Below, piece by piece: positions 26,420 through 41,276 of a stretch of DNA of 64,000 nt. The stretch's first letter is position 1. Each line of letters begins with the position of its first letter. Both the position numbers and the translations under genes were made by a program. Source of the DNA: Ficedula albicollis (taxonomy: Eukaryota; Chordata; Aves; Passeriformes; Muscicapidae); contig NW_004775933.1 in assembly GCF_000247815.1 (NCBI RefSeq), positions 274,930-338,929 on the forward strand. Reading direction: 5' to 3'. The notes beneath the pieces are model-generated. The model was given only the letters and a program-made list of their open reading frames with translations. It did not search any database and had not been told where the DNA came from.

Positions 26420-27370
26420 GCAGGGTTTGGAAGATCCTAGGAAAAATTTTAGGGGAATTTAATCAGAGGAGCGATTTGGAAGATCCTAGGAAAAGATCCA
26501 GCGGAATTTAACAAGGGAAACCATTCCAACAAGAAGCTTGAAAGATCCTAGGAAAAAAATCCATGGAAATTTAATCAGAGGAATTATTTGGAAGATCCTA
26601 GGAAAAGATCCAGGGGAATTTAACAAGAGGAACCATCCAACAAGAAGCTTGGAAGATCCTAGAAAAAAAATCCAGGGGAATTGAATCAGAGGAATCATTT
26701 AGAAGATCCCAGGAAAAGATCCAGGAGAATTTAATCAGAGGAACAATTTGGAAGATCCTAGGAAAAAATCCAGGGGAATTTAACAAGAGGAACCATCCCA
26801 CCAGCTGTTCATAAAATCCTAGAAAAAGTAATTGGGGAATTTAATCAGAGGAACAATTTGGCATTTGGAAGATCCTAGAAAAAAATACAGGGGAATTTAA
26901 CAAGAGGAGCCATCCCACCAGCTGTTTGGAAGATCCTAAAAAAAATACAGGGAAATTTAACAAGAGGAACCATCCCACCAGCTGTTCATAAAATCCTAGA
27001 AAAAGTAATTGGGGAATTTAATCAGAGGAACAATTTGGAAGATCCTAGAAAAAAATCCAGGGGAATTTAACAAGAGGAGCCATCCCACCAGCTGTTTGGA
27101 AGATCCTAGGAAAAGTTTCAGGGGAATTTAATCAGAGGAACCATTCAAAAAGAAGCTTGGAAGATCCTAGAAAAAAAAAATCCCGGGGAATTTAACAAGA
27201 AGAACAATTTGGAAGATCCTAGGAAAAAAATCCAGGGGAATTTCACAAGAGGAACCATCCCACCAGCTGTTTGGAAGATCCTAGGAAATGTTCTTGGGGA
27301 ATTTAATCAGAGGAAAATGTTAGAAGATCCTAGAGAAAGTTCCAGGGGAATTGGATCAGAGGAACAAACT
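26420..27370. repeat. Minisatellite with 49- to 62-bp units
   Basis: Units share tttggaagatcctaggaaaa and ggggaatttaa, followed by either tcagaggaacaattt or caagaggaaccatcccacca. Short and long units roughly alternate, with about 17 units in all. Confidence 0.93.
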
Positions 27371-28305
27371 CAGAGTGAAAAGGAGCAGAGCAGACAAACC
27401 CTGGGAATTCCCCACAAGTTGTGAGGATGAAGGACAAACCTTGGAAGGATATTTTGGGAATAACAGTAGAGATTTAGGTGTGGCCACCCTTCCTACATGG
27501 ATGGCAGAGGAGCTGATCCATGGAAATCTCCCAAGTTCTCAGTCCTGAGGGGGTTCCCCGATTTTCCAGCTTGGGATGGGAGTTCAAACCTTGCTCCAGA
27601 GCCTGAGGAAACCAAAATTCCTGCTGGGACACAGCTCCCAGCCCAGGAGCTGAGGCCTCTCTTCCAGCCTCCCTCCTGTCCAGAGCTCCACAGGGTTTGG
27701 AGCTTCCCACTGTGCTGGAGCTCCCTCCCACCCTCGTTCCCATGGCACCATCCCAGTGGAATGAAAAGGAGAAAAAGAAGGAAACCCCAAACCTGCTCTG
27801 AGAAATTCCCATGGAAAATGGGGATTCAATTCTCGTTTTTTTTTTTTGGAAGGAAGGCTCATGGTAATAGATGTGACCCCCCCCCAACAGTGGGATCCAC
27901 TCCTCTGGCACCAATCCCAGCTCTGTTTTCCCTTCAGGCTGGTTTGAGAAGTGGGAATTTGGTATTTTGGGATCATTGGGTGCCCAACAGACCCTCAACC
28001 ACACTCCTCACTTTGTGCCAGCAGAAAACTTCCCAAAATTCAGCAGGAGCAGCCCCAGCAGGACAAGGGCAAGGGCAAGGGCAGGTTTTCCCTAATCCAG
28101 CTCTCCACACAAGCCCCAAATTCTGTGGGATGAGACATCCCAAGAGGACAATCCCTGTCAGCATCAGCCCCTCTCCCAAGGGAGAGAGTCACATCCCAAA
28201 AATGTCTTGCTCCTTCCTAACAGGAGTTAGAAACTGGGAATGTGACTGGGAATGGAGGGACCCGAACCCCAATATTTATTTAATTTCAAGTAATTGTCCA
28301 CTCTA
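27371..28305. other. Unique non-coding sequence
   Basis: Contains a short ggcaag-type hexamer run at 28066-28084 and a T-run near 27837. No exon recognised. Confidence 0.45.
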
Positions 28306-28347
28306 AGGAGGAAGGGAAGGGAAGGGAAGGGAAGGGAAGGGAAGGGC
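28306..28347. repeat. (GGAAG)n microsatellite
   Basis: About eight units of gaagg. Confidence 0.95.
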
Positions 28348-28353
28348 CCAAAA

Positions 28354-28949
28354 TCCAACTGCAGCCCGTGCTGAGTGTCCTTCCAAAGGCTTTTCCCACG
28401 TGCCCCCATTTCCACAGGGAATAACAGCAGGAACACAGCACCCTCTGGACATGTTCCCAAAATAGTAGGATGGAGAATTCAGGCCTTCCAGACTCTGGGG
28501 GGGAACTGGAAAAAAAAACAAAAAAAACCAAACCAAACCAAACAAAAAAAAAAAACAAAAAAACCAAACCAAAACAAAAAAAAATCCCAACAAATGCTCC
28601 ATCTGACACTACGGATTTTCCAAACTGCTGAGGAGATTCCAAACGTGGATTTTCCCAATCTTTGCCACCACAGACCACAAATCCTGGCTGATATTTTTCA
28701 GCACAGGACAATTATCAAGCTGCTTCCCAAATCCCAGGTTTTCCCCACCAGGTCCCGCTGGATCTTTTGGGAGCATCTCCTACAAACAAATCCACTCATT
28801 CCCATCCTCTGATCTCCCTGAGCCTGCTTCCCAAATACCAAGCTTCCCCACCTGCTCCCACTAGATCTTTTGGGAACACCCCCCAGGAACAAATCCACTC
28901 GTTCCCATCCCCTGATATCCATAATTACCAGCCTGCTTCCCAAATCCCC
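28354..28949. repeat. Direct duplication, copy A (596 bp)
   Basis: Nearly identical to 29173-29768 at an offset of 819. It spans unique DNA (gcagcccgtgctgagtgtcc onward), an A/C-rich stretch and the first units of the ~109-bp minisatellite. Confidence 0.95.
28508..28588. repeat. A/C-rich simple repeat
   Basis: Runs of aaaacc and aaaac. The same tract recurs at 29327-29407 within the duplication. Confidence 0.93.
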
Positions 28950-30165
28950 AGTTTTCTGTACCAACTCATGCTGGATCTTTTGGGAGCATCTCCCAGGAAC
29001 AAATCCACTCGTTCCCATCCCCTAATACCCATAATTAGCAGCCTGCTTCCCAAATCCCGAGTTTTCTGTACCAACTCATGCTGGATCTTTTGGGAGCACT
29101 TCCCAGGAACAAATTACTCATTCCCATCCCCTGATATCCCTAATTATCAAGCTGCTTCCCAAATGCCAAGTTTCCAACTGCAGCCCGTGCTGAGTGTCCT
29201 TCCAAAGGCTTTTCCCACGTGCCCCCATTTCCACAGGGAATAACAGCAGGAACACAGCACCCTCTGGACATGTTCCCAAAATAGTAGGATGGAGAATTCA
29301 GGCCTTCCAGACTCTGGGGGGGAACTGGAAAAAAAAACAAAAAAAACCAAACCAAACCAAACAAAAAAAAAAAACAAAAAAACCAAACCAAAACAAAAAA
29401 AAATCCCAACAAATGCTCCATCTGACACTACGGATTTTCCAAACTGCTGAGGAGATTCCAAACGTGGATTTTCCCAATCTTTGCCACCACAGACCACAAA
29501 TCCTGGCTGATATTTTTCAGCACAGGACAATTATCAAGCTGCTTCCCAAATCCCAGGTTTTCCCCACCAGGTCCCGCTGGATCTTTTGGGAGCATCTCCT
29601 ACAAACAAATCCACTCATTCCCATCCTCTGATCTCCCTGAGCCTGCTTCCCAAATACCAAGCTTCCCCACCTGCTCCCACTAGATCTTTTGGGAACACCC
29701 CCCAGGAACAAATCCACTCGTTCCCATCCCCTGATATCCATAATTAGCAGCCTGCTTCCCAAATCCCAATTTTTCCCCACCAGTTCCTACTGAAAATTCT
29801 GGGACCATTTCCTACAAACAAATCCACTCGTTCCCATCCCCTAATATCCATAATTAGCAGCCTGCTTCCCAAATCCCGAGTTTTCTGTACCAACTCATGC
29901 TGGATCTTTTGGGAGCACCTCCCGGGAACAAATCCACTCGTTCCCATCCCCTGATATCCATAATTAGCAGCCTGCTTCCCAAATCCCGAGTTTTCTGTAC
30001 CAACTCATGCTGGATCTTTTGGGAGCACCTCCCGGGAACAAATCCACTCATTCCCATCCCCTGATATCCCTAATTATCAAGCTGCTTCCCAAATGCCAAG
30101 TTTTCCCCACCAGCTCCCGCTGGATCTTTTGGGAACTCCTCCCCGGAACAAACCCACAGACTCCC
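28690..30165. repeat. ~104-110-bp minisatellite, about 11 units
   Basis: Units share ctgcttcccaaatccc, ggatcttttgggagca and acaaatccactcgttcccat. Unit starts fall at about 28720, 28824, 28933, 29043, 29152, then 29539, 29643, 29752, 29862, 29972 and 30082. The gap at 29173-29500 is filled by duplicated flank (copy B). Confidence 0.93.
29173..29768. repeat. Direct duplication, copy B (596 bp)
   Basis: Second copy of 28354-28949. It places array-flanking unique DNA inside the minisatellite array, the expected product of unequal exchange between repeat units. Confidence 0.95.
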
Positions 30166-30179
30166 AGCCCTCCAGCCCC

Positions 30180-30440
30180 TCCGTCCGGCTCCTCTTTGCG
30201 GTGTTTTCCTCCCGGCCCCGCCGTTTGCCGGGGTCCCCGCCTCTCCCCGGCTGAGGGGTTTCTCGGGAATCGCGGCGGGAGCTCGGCGCGCTGGATGCGC
30301 TCCCCTCTCCCTCCCGTTTTCGCGCTCGGGGACCGGGAAATGCCTCGTCAGGCTCCCGCCCCAGCTGCGCTCCGTGCGGGGAAGGAAACCACACGCGAGA
30401 TGCGAGATAAGCGCCCTGCCCGCGGAGAACAGACGCAACC
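30180..30440. promoter_or_regulatory. CpG island candidate
   Basis: Dense CpG (ggccccgccgtttgccgggg, ggaatcgcggcgggagctcg, ttttcgcgctcggggaccgg), roughly 30 in 260 bp. It starts right at the end of the minisatellite. Promoter role is inferred. No exon identified. Confidence 0.55.
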
Positions 30441-30715
30441 CCAAAACCTGGGAGAGCGCTCCCGGCTCGGGGTTATCGGCTCCTCATCCCTCGGGAAATT
30501 CTGGAGCTCCCAAAAATCCCTCAGGGGGCACCTGCCCGGTGCCGTGGCACCGGGGGTTTGGAGCAGGAGGGAGGAGTGGGGTGCTGGGGGTTGATTAATT
30601 CGCATTTTTGGGGGTGTTCGCGGCTGGGCTGGTGGGGGTGTCCAACCCCAACACGGAGCTCATCCCGAAGGTTTGGGAACGGCTCCTGAGGTCCCTGCCA
30701 GCTCCAGGTGTCCTC
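30441..30715. other. Unique GC-rich sequence
   Basis: Nothing recognised beyond proximity to the CpG island. Confidence 0.45.
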
Positions 30716-31410
30716 TGGAATGTCCAAACCACCCACCGCCACCATCCAAACCATCTGCCAACATCCAAACCCTCCAACACCCTCCAAACCCTTCACCACC
30801 ATTCCAAACCCTCCAACACCATCTGCCAACATCCAAACCCTCCACCACCCTCCAAACCCTTCAACACACTGCCACCACCAACCAAACCATCTGCCAACAT
30901 CCAAACCCTCCACCACCATTCAAACCCTCCAACACCATTCCAAACCATCCGCCACCGTCTGCCAATATCCAAACCTTCCAACCCATTCACCATCACCATC
31001 CAAACTATCTGCCAACATCCAAACCCTCCAACACCATCCAAACCCTCCAACACCATCCACCATCATCATCCAAACCATCTGCCACCCCTATCCAAACCAT
31101 CCATCGCCATCCAAACCACCCACCACAATCTCAAACATCAACTACCATCCAAACCCTACACCACCACCATCCAAACCATCCAAAACTCCCAAGCCACCCA
31201 AACTATCCAAACCATCCATTGCCATCCAAACCATCCACTGCAATCCAAACTCTCCACAGCCACCATCCAAACCCTCCACCACAATCTCAAACCATCCAAA
31301 CCATCCACACCATCCACCACCATCCAAACCTTCCAGACCATCCACCACAATCTCAAACATCAAGCACCATCCAGACCCTCCAGCACCATCCAAAGCACCC
31401 ACGTCTCAGC
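30716..31410. repeat. CCAAACC-type minisatellite
   Basis: About 700 bp of words such as catccaaaccatcc, caccaccatccaaa and ctgccaacatccaaaccctc with irregular period. The C/A-rich strand leaves frames open on both strands (about 418 codons on +), all rich in P, H, T, N and S. Confidence 0.93.
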
Positions 31411-32154
31411 AAACCCCCCTAGTCATAGTCCTCGTCATCCCAACTCCACCAGCTTATTCCTGCCTCTCTGTGGGATAAGCATGCTGTGGGATGAAGCCAG
31501 GCACAGCTGGAGGGGTGTTTGGCTCCAGATGTTGCCCCCTGTGCTCTGCATGAATGAGTCTCTCCCAGGTTTGGATCTCTCCATCCTCCACCTCCATCCA
31601 AGCCTGGCAAACAGCTCCCCGCACCCTCCCAGTGTGCTGGAACCAGTCCTCAGGTGTTCCAGGCCCTTTGGATTTAAAACAGAGGGAAAAAAGGGAATTA
31701 ATTCTAACAGGGAGCCACGAGGAACCCAAGGAGGAGGAACCCAAGCCAAGCCCGCCACGGGATGGACTCCCAGCACTGGCAGGGCAAAGGTATCCAGAAT
31801 TCCTGCAAATCTTTTCCGTGGAGGCCCCCACGGGAGGCCCTGGCTCCAGGGGAGGAATAAATAACTCTGGATGTGTTACTCAGAGATGGGCAGGGCTCCA
31901 AGGCTCTGGATGGGGCACAGCAGCTCCTGCTGCTTCCCTCACCTTTCCCTTGCTGCTGTTCCCTGATCCATCCCTTCCCTGGCACGGGAAAGGCGCCTTC
32001 CAGCCCCCTTTATTTGCCTTGTTGGCTGAAGAAGAAAAAGGAAATAAAATAAGCAAACTGTTTTTCAGAGTGAGGGGAGAATAAATTGCGAGGGTTTTCT
32101 CCTCACTTAATTTGTGGCAGGATTTCTAAACAAGGCCGTGACCTTGAAATAAAA
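31411..32154. other. Unique non-coding sequence
   Basis: About 740 bp with no repeat recognised. Confidence 0.45.
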
Positions 32155-32248
32155 GTCATGGAGTGGTTTGGCTTGGAAGGGACGTTACAGCTCATCTCAT
32201 TCCAACTCCTGCCATGGGCAGGGACACCTTCCCCTAAACCATCCAAAT
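32155..32248 (-). mobile_element. CR1 LINE 3' end (antisense)
   Basis: gtcatggagtggtttggctt, ccaactcctgccatgggcag and gggacaccttcccctaaacc. Confidence 0.85.
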
Positions 32249-32519
32249 CCCAAACCTGAGATTTTGAGGCTGCTCAGATCTAAAATCTGTTTTTTTCTAG
32301 ATCTAAATCCAGCTTTAAATCCAGATCTCTCCTTTCTGAGAAGGCCTCACACAGCAAAGCTGTCTCAGCAATCCAGGATTGGTGTCCCAGTGCTCAGGAA
32401 CTCCCAAACCCTGCTGCTCCTTTCCTGCTGCCATGCAACGAGGCCCTGAACAAAATAAGATGGATCTTGGAGGCCGAGATGTCCCAGGAACGATGTGTGG
32501 ATCACACAGAGCTCAGCTG

Positions 32520-32785
32520 GTTCATGGAATCATCGGGGTTGGAATGGATCTCCAAGGTCACCAAGTCCAGCCTGTGCCTGATCCCCACCTTGGCACAGGT
32601 GCCACATCCAGGGATTCCTTGGGCACCTCCAGGGATGGGCACTCCAAACTTCCCTGGGCACTCCCAGTGCTTCCCAAGCCTTTCCATGAGGAAATTCCTG
32701 CTGGTGTCCACCCTGAGCCTCCTCCTGTCCCTGTTCCTGGGAGCGGAGCCCAAACCCTCCTGGCTGTCCCCTCCTGTCAGGAGAT
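32520..32785 (-). mobile_element. CR1-like LINE fragment (antisense, second subfamily)
   Basis: tcatcggggttggaatggat, ggcacctccagggatgggca and gaaattcctgctggtgtcca followed by ccctgagcctcctcctgtcc. Same type as 42260-42600. Confidence 0.8.
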
Positions 32786-33584
32786 TCCTGGAATTCATCC
32801 ATCCCTGCGCCAGACCAAGAGCTCATTCTCCTGAATACTCACACCTCCCCCCCCACAAAAAAAAACAAAAAAGAAGGGAAGATTTGGTGATGAAACAGAA
32901 GCCCTTTCCAGATCCCTCCCTACAACCAGGAAAATGAGTTTTCCATCCTCAGCTGAGGAAAGAAATCAAATGAGGCTCATCTCTGTGACCCGGCCTCGCT
33001 CCAAGCAGGAAAAGCCACAGCAATTTCACAGAGTCTGTTTGGAGCCTGGTGAACCAGCTGGGAGACACAACACATAGAGCTTCTTATCTTTTTCCCCCAA
33101 AAAATCCCTGATCTCGGAACCTTCGGAGCCTCCCACCAGCGCCAGGAGCAACAAGACAGAGCTGCAGAGCAGAGACAGAGACCCAGCACTAAAAAAAAAA
33201 AATCCATTCTGGGCTCCAATCCCTGCCAGTTGTGTGGGATTTTAGCACCTATGGAGCCTTTTTGAAGCCAAGCCAGAGGCAGCAGTTGCTGCTGTGGGAA
33301 TGGGACCAAGGAAGTTGTGTCTGCTCCGTGAGGATGAGTCAGAGCAGCTCCAGGAAGGAGAAACGAGGAATCATCTCCTGACCCTTGGCAGAGCTGGGTC
33401 TGGAGGCCAAGGCCTGGTGGGGAGAATCCCCAGGGCTGTTCCCAGCTCTGGAAAAAACCTTTCAATCCCCTAAATTAAAGGGTGAGGGAGGCCTGACGTG
33501 GCCATGTGAGCTACAGGGAAAATGTCCCCCCAAAAAATGGGGAATTTGGTCATGGAGAGAATCCAGAGGAGGCCTTGGAGCTGC
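32786..33584. other. Unique non-coding sequence
   Basis: About 800 bp with no repeat recognised other than an A-run near 33191. Confidence 0.45.
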
Positions 33585-33870
33585 TGCAGGCTGGGAGAGC
33601 TGGGAATGTTCCCTGGAGAAGGGAAAATCCCAGGGGATGCTCAGAGTCCCTGCAGGGGCTCCAGGAGAGCTGGAATTGGGGACAAGGCCTGGAGGGACAG
33701 GACACAGGGAATGGCTCCACTGGGAAAGGGGAGACTGGGCTGGGATCTTGGGAAGGAATTCCTGCCTGGGCTGGGATTCCCAGATTGGCTGTGGCTGCCC
33801 CTGGATCCCTGGCAGTGCCCAAGGCCAGGCTGGATCCACCTGGCACGGTGGGAGTGTCCCTGCCTTGGAA
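33585..33870 (+). mobile_element. CR1 LINE body fragment (sense)
   Basis: gggagagctgggaatgttcc, ctcagagtccctgcaggggc, ggacaaggcctggagggaca, gggatcttgggaaggaattc and cccaaggccaggctggatcc. The tail is lost. This is one of the clean, homopolymer-free copies useful for comparison. Confidence 0.92.
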
Positions 33871-33894
33871 TGGGAAGGCAGAGCTGAAGGAATG

Positions 33895-34020
33895 TCAGAA
33901 ACCGAAGCCCTGCTGTGGTTTTTTTTGATCTCTTGGACCAGACGTTCATCCCAAATCCAGAAACCGAAGCCCTGCTGTGGTTTTTTGGATCTCTTGGACC
34001 AGACGTTCATCCCAAATCCA
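33895..34020. repeat. 61-bp tandem duplication (2 units)
   Basis: agaaaccgaagccctgctgt to gttcatcccaaatcc occurs twice in tandem, differing in the length of a T run. Confidence 0.95.
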
Positions 34021-35439
34021 CATCCAGCCAGGACAGACCCCATGGAGGCTTCCCAGGACAAACCTGTTGCTCCTGATATGGGATTGGATCCCCTGGAGCT
34101 GCTCTGCCCCAGCTCCAGCAGCGCTTCAGAACCACCCTTGTTTTTCTGACCTTTTTTTTTTTTTCCTGATATTTGCACGTATCCCAAAATAGCAGGAGCA
34201 GGAATGACAGCGAACAGGTCTGGCATTTAATGAGTTCCTCCATGAGGAGCCCTTGAGCCCTCGGATCTTCCAACAGGTCCTGAACTGTCAGAATTTATCT
34301 GCTCATCTATTTTCGGGCTTTTTCTTGGACTCTTTCCTGCAAAATTCACATTTCAATGTGAAATTCAAGGCCTTGAGTCTCCACTTCTCGCTGATTTCGG
34401 GTTGTAAAATCAGCGAGATTTTTACAACGCCCCAAAAATGGGTGTAAATCACAAATTAATTCCTACACATCCAGCAGCTCCAGGTGCTTCCCCAGGAACA
34501 GCAAAAGCTCTGGGATCATCCTTCAGGAAGGCAGAAAACCCTGAGGAACTCGGCTGGAGCTGCAAAAATTCCATTTTCCTTCAGGATTCCCATCCAGGCC
34601 TTGGGGGGAAGGAGATGCTGCATCCCAAATTTTTGGCTGCTCTGCTGAGGATAAGGCACCATCCCAGCTGTGAAAACGGGACAACAATGATTCCTGCCAG
34701 GCTTGAACCTCACTGGAAAAAGTGGAAATAATTTGCAAATCCCAAATAATTCACCTCTGAATGTGACCTTTCCCTGGATTTGTCCCACTGTAACCACAGA
34801 TCCACTTTTCCCACTGTCTCTACACAAATCCAGAACCTGCAGGCTCCAGAGAGAGAAAATATCCCAATTTTTTTCCTTTTTAAACACCTGCAGGGATTGA
34901 AATCCACCCTCAGAGCTGCTCTTTTCCACCAGCACAAGCGAGCAGGGAGCGACTCCACATCCTTGGCCTGAATCCTGGTGAAAATCAGGAAAATTTCCTG
35001 GCATTAGAGGCCAGCCAAGGGCCTGACCCAAAAACCACAAAACCCCACAGAAATGGTGATTTTTCCTCAAGAAAAGATTCCCTGCTGGTTCACGATGGAG
35101 AAATGGATCTGTGTCCATCCAGGGTGATTTTTTTTCCCCCCACTCTTTAAAAATTCAGTTCCAGAATGAATCCCTCGGGAATCAGGTGACAAATCCCAAT
35201 GCCCATCACGAGGCAGCTCCGAATCCTCTGGATTTGCTTCCCCCTGGATCCCAGCATGGAACAATCCCCAACAACCCCAAGAGCCCAGAAAATGGGGAGA
35301 TCTGCTGCCCTGGGCTTCAGGATGAGGGAAAATCCATTTCCAGCATGGAAATTGTGTGGATAATTTACTGGGATAACCCCCAGCCAAAAAGGGTTTTGCC
35401 TTTTTTCAGGAAGAGAAAATAAGACGTGGATATACTGGA
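34021..35439. other. Unique non-coding sequence
   Basis: About 1.4 kb. It contains an 11-bp perfect hairpin (34387-34397 with 34407-34417). No exon or dispersed repeat recognised. Confidence 0.45.
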
Positions 35440-35554
35440 AAAAAAAATAGTGGGGAAAAGGGAAAAACACCTGGATGTTTCGAGCATTTCAAGGAAAATA
35501 TTCCTTAAAAAAAAAAAAAAAAGAGTAGGAAACTCTAAATTTTCCAAGGAGAAA

Positions 35555-35805
35555 CAGGTGGAGCTGTCCCAGGGGAGGTTTAAGTTGGACATCAAGAAAA
35601 GATTCCTCATCCAGGGGGGGGCACTGGAACATCTTTCCAGGGAATGGCCACATTCCCAAATTGCCAGAGCTCCAGCAGCATTTGGAAAACGCTCCCAAAT
35701 GGACAGGGTGGGATTTTTGGGATTGCCCTGGGCAGGGAAGGAGTTGGATCCATGATGCTTGTGGAAATCCTTCCCATTTAGGCTATTCCATGGTTCTAAG
35801 AGGAT
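35555..35805 (+). mobile_element. Older CR1-like 3' fragment (sense)
   Basis: gaggtttaagttggacatca, aagaaaagattcctcatcc, then ctgggcagggaaggagttgg and gatgcttgtggaaatccttc with a ttccatggttct end. This follows the CR1 order of ggattagacatcaggaag-type text and a gatccttgtgggtcccttcc-type tail. Confidence 0.7.
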
Positions 35806-37709
<1,904 letters not shown>

Positions 37710-38205
37710 GGAATTGATAAGGGAAAGAAATAATGGAAAAATCCATCATTTTTACCATGGAATTATCCAGGAAAAGACTTTAAAGATGAAATCCCAATCC
37801 CCAATTTCTCCAGATATTCCCAATTATCATTCTAGGACACATAGAGACTAAAAATAGCTCCAACTCTTCCTCACACCTGCATTTTGTGGATTGCTGAGGA
37901 AAATCCCGAAGTTTCTCTGTCCTTTTGGAAGGAATTGGCTCCATGGTTGAAAATCAAAGGGACATTTTTGGGATATTGGTGACCTTGGGGAAAAAAAAGA
38001 GAATTTGGTCCCTGCACCAGCAAAGCAGAAACACGAGGGAGAGCAGATTCTTCCCACAAATCTTGGAAAACAGATTTGTGTTTTCCAAGCACCTTAGACC
38101 GGAACAGAAATCCCATTTTTTGAGTGGGATTCACCTGCACCAACCTTTGGGTGGTCACAAGGTCACAGCTGCTCTGGTCAGAACCTGGGGACAAATTTGG
38201 GTGAC
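37710..38205. other. Unique non-coding sequence
   Basis: Nothing recognised. Confidence 0.45.
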
Positions 38206-38640
38206 AAAAAGAGACCTGGAGGGGCAGGAGCGTGTCCAGGGAAGGAAATGGAGCTGGGAAGGGGCTGGAGAATTGCTGAGGGAAATGGGAAGGGGCTCAG
38301 CCTGGAGAAAAGGAGGATCCAGAGGGATCTTGTGGCTCTGCACAACTCCCTGAGAGTTTGGAGCCAGGTGGGAGTTGGGATTTGCTCCCAAGGAAAAAAA
38401 CAGGACAAGAGGGAATGGCCTCAAGCTGGGCCAGGGGAGGCTCAGGGTGGAAATTGGGAAAATTCCTTCATGGCAAGGCTGGTCAGGGATTGGAAGTTTG
38501 GAGTGCCCATTCCTGGAGGGATTTAAAATCTGCAAATCCGCGTGGATGTGGCACTTGGGGACAGGGGTCAGTGGCGGCCGTGCTGGACTCCAGGATCTCA
38601 GAGGGCCTTTCCAACTAAAACAATTCCATTATCCCACAAT
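38206..38640 (+). mobile_element. CR1 LINE 3' fragment (sense, ORF2 C-terminal coding)
   Basis: One of the most complete CR1 pieces: gggctcagcctggagaaaag, gatcttgtggctctgcacaa, gggaatggcctcaagctggg, ccttcatggcaaggctggtc, then a tail. In canonical CR1 this is the end of ORF2 downstream of the reverse transcriptase. The frame is broken by indels, so the copy is dead. Confidence 0.88.
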
Positions 38641-39235
38641 TTTGATACTTCCCAGCCTCCCCTGCTCACACCCCAAGAGTGGCTTTGGTGCTTCCAGGCC
38701 TGGCTGCACCCCAAAGATTCCAAAGCTGGAATTCCACTGAGCTTCCCTAATCTGCCCTCATCCCATCCCTGACCCCGCCAGGTCCTTGGAATGCCCCTGG
38801 CCACGGCATGGCCGTGAGGGATTGACTGAAAGCCACCCAAGATCCAGCACTAAAAACCTGGATGAACCTGGGAACAGGGAATGGGAGGGCCGGGAGATGC
38901 CAGAGGGGGAAAAGGAAGCGGCGCCTGGATGAGCTGGGGAAGCTGGGAAAGGCTGAAATACTGCCGAGGTTTTTCTGGGATAGAGCCACTGATATCCCTC
39001 CAAAATCAGGGCAGGGATTAAGCCTGGCTTTGGATAATCTTCAATTTTTGGATAATCTGCAATTTTTGGATAATCTTTAATAATCAGTTCTGAGATCTGG
39101 AAGGAGCCACGGTTGCTTCACCCCAGAGCTGTAAAAGTCCTCTCAGAACCCAAGTTTGGCTCTAATCCACCTCTTTGCAGTCCATGAGGAATAATGAACA
39201 GAAAAATCGTGGATCTCTTGGAAAAGGACAGATTT
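38641..39235. other. Unique sequence with an 18-bp triplet repeat
   Basis: 39031-39081 holds three units of about 18 bp (ttttggataatctgcaat type). Otherwise nothing recognised. Confidence 0.5.
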
Positions 39236-40734
<1,499 letters not shown>

Positions 40735-40882
40735 GCTGGATGTGGTTGCCCAGAGAAGCTGTGGCTGCCAAATCCATGGAATTGTCCAAGGCTGGGTTGG
40801 ACATTGGGGCTTGGAGCAGCCTGGGACAGTGGGAAGTGTCCCTGAACATGGATGGGGTGAGATGGGATGGGACCAAACCAAA
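40735..40882 (+). mobile_element. CR1 LINE 3' end (sense)
   Basis: tgcccagagaagctgtggct, ggcttggagcagcctgggac and agtgggaagtgtccctgaac are canonical CR1 tail blocks. Confidence 0.85.
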
Positions 40883-41084
40883 GGATTCCAGGATTCTGGA
40901 GCCCCTCTGCTCTGGGAGAGCTGGGATTGTTCCCTGGAGAAGGGAAAAATCCCAGGGAATGCTCAGAGTCCCTGCAGGGGCTCCAGGAGAGCTGGAATTG
41001 GGGACAAGGCCTGGAGGGACAGGACACAGGGAATGGCTCCACTGGGAGATGGAATTTAAGGTCACTTCCAGCCCATTCCATGAT

Positions 41085-41165
<81 letters not shown>

Positions 41166-41276
41166 GTGGTTGGATCCATCTGGAATGGTGGGAGGTGTCC
41201 CTGCCCATGGATGGGGTGGGATGGGATGGGATTTAAGGTCGTTTCCCATGCAAATCATTCCAGGATTCTGGAGCCA
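40883..41276 (+). mobile_element. CR1 LINE fragments (sense), joined and split by poly-G
   Basis: A CR1 body begins at the tail-to-body junction (ggattccaggattctggagc), runs to ggctccactggga, then jumps to a tail (gatggaatttaaggtcactt). After the G run another tail piece follows (gaatggtgggaggtgtccct to atcattccaggattctggag). Confidence 0.85.
41085..41164. repeat. Poly-G homopolymer, 80 bp
   Basis: A pure G run inside CR1-derived DNA. Confidence 0.96.

Noticed and set aside
30608..31864. 418-codon frame rich in P, H, T, N and S
   Set aside because: It follows the CCAAACC-type minisatellite. C/A-rich repeats lack stop codons on that strand.
34387..34417. 11-bp hairpin followed by T-rich sequence, resembling a bacterial terminator
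   Set aside because: Rho-independent terminators do not apply in a vertebrate, and no transcript ends here by any evidence.
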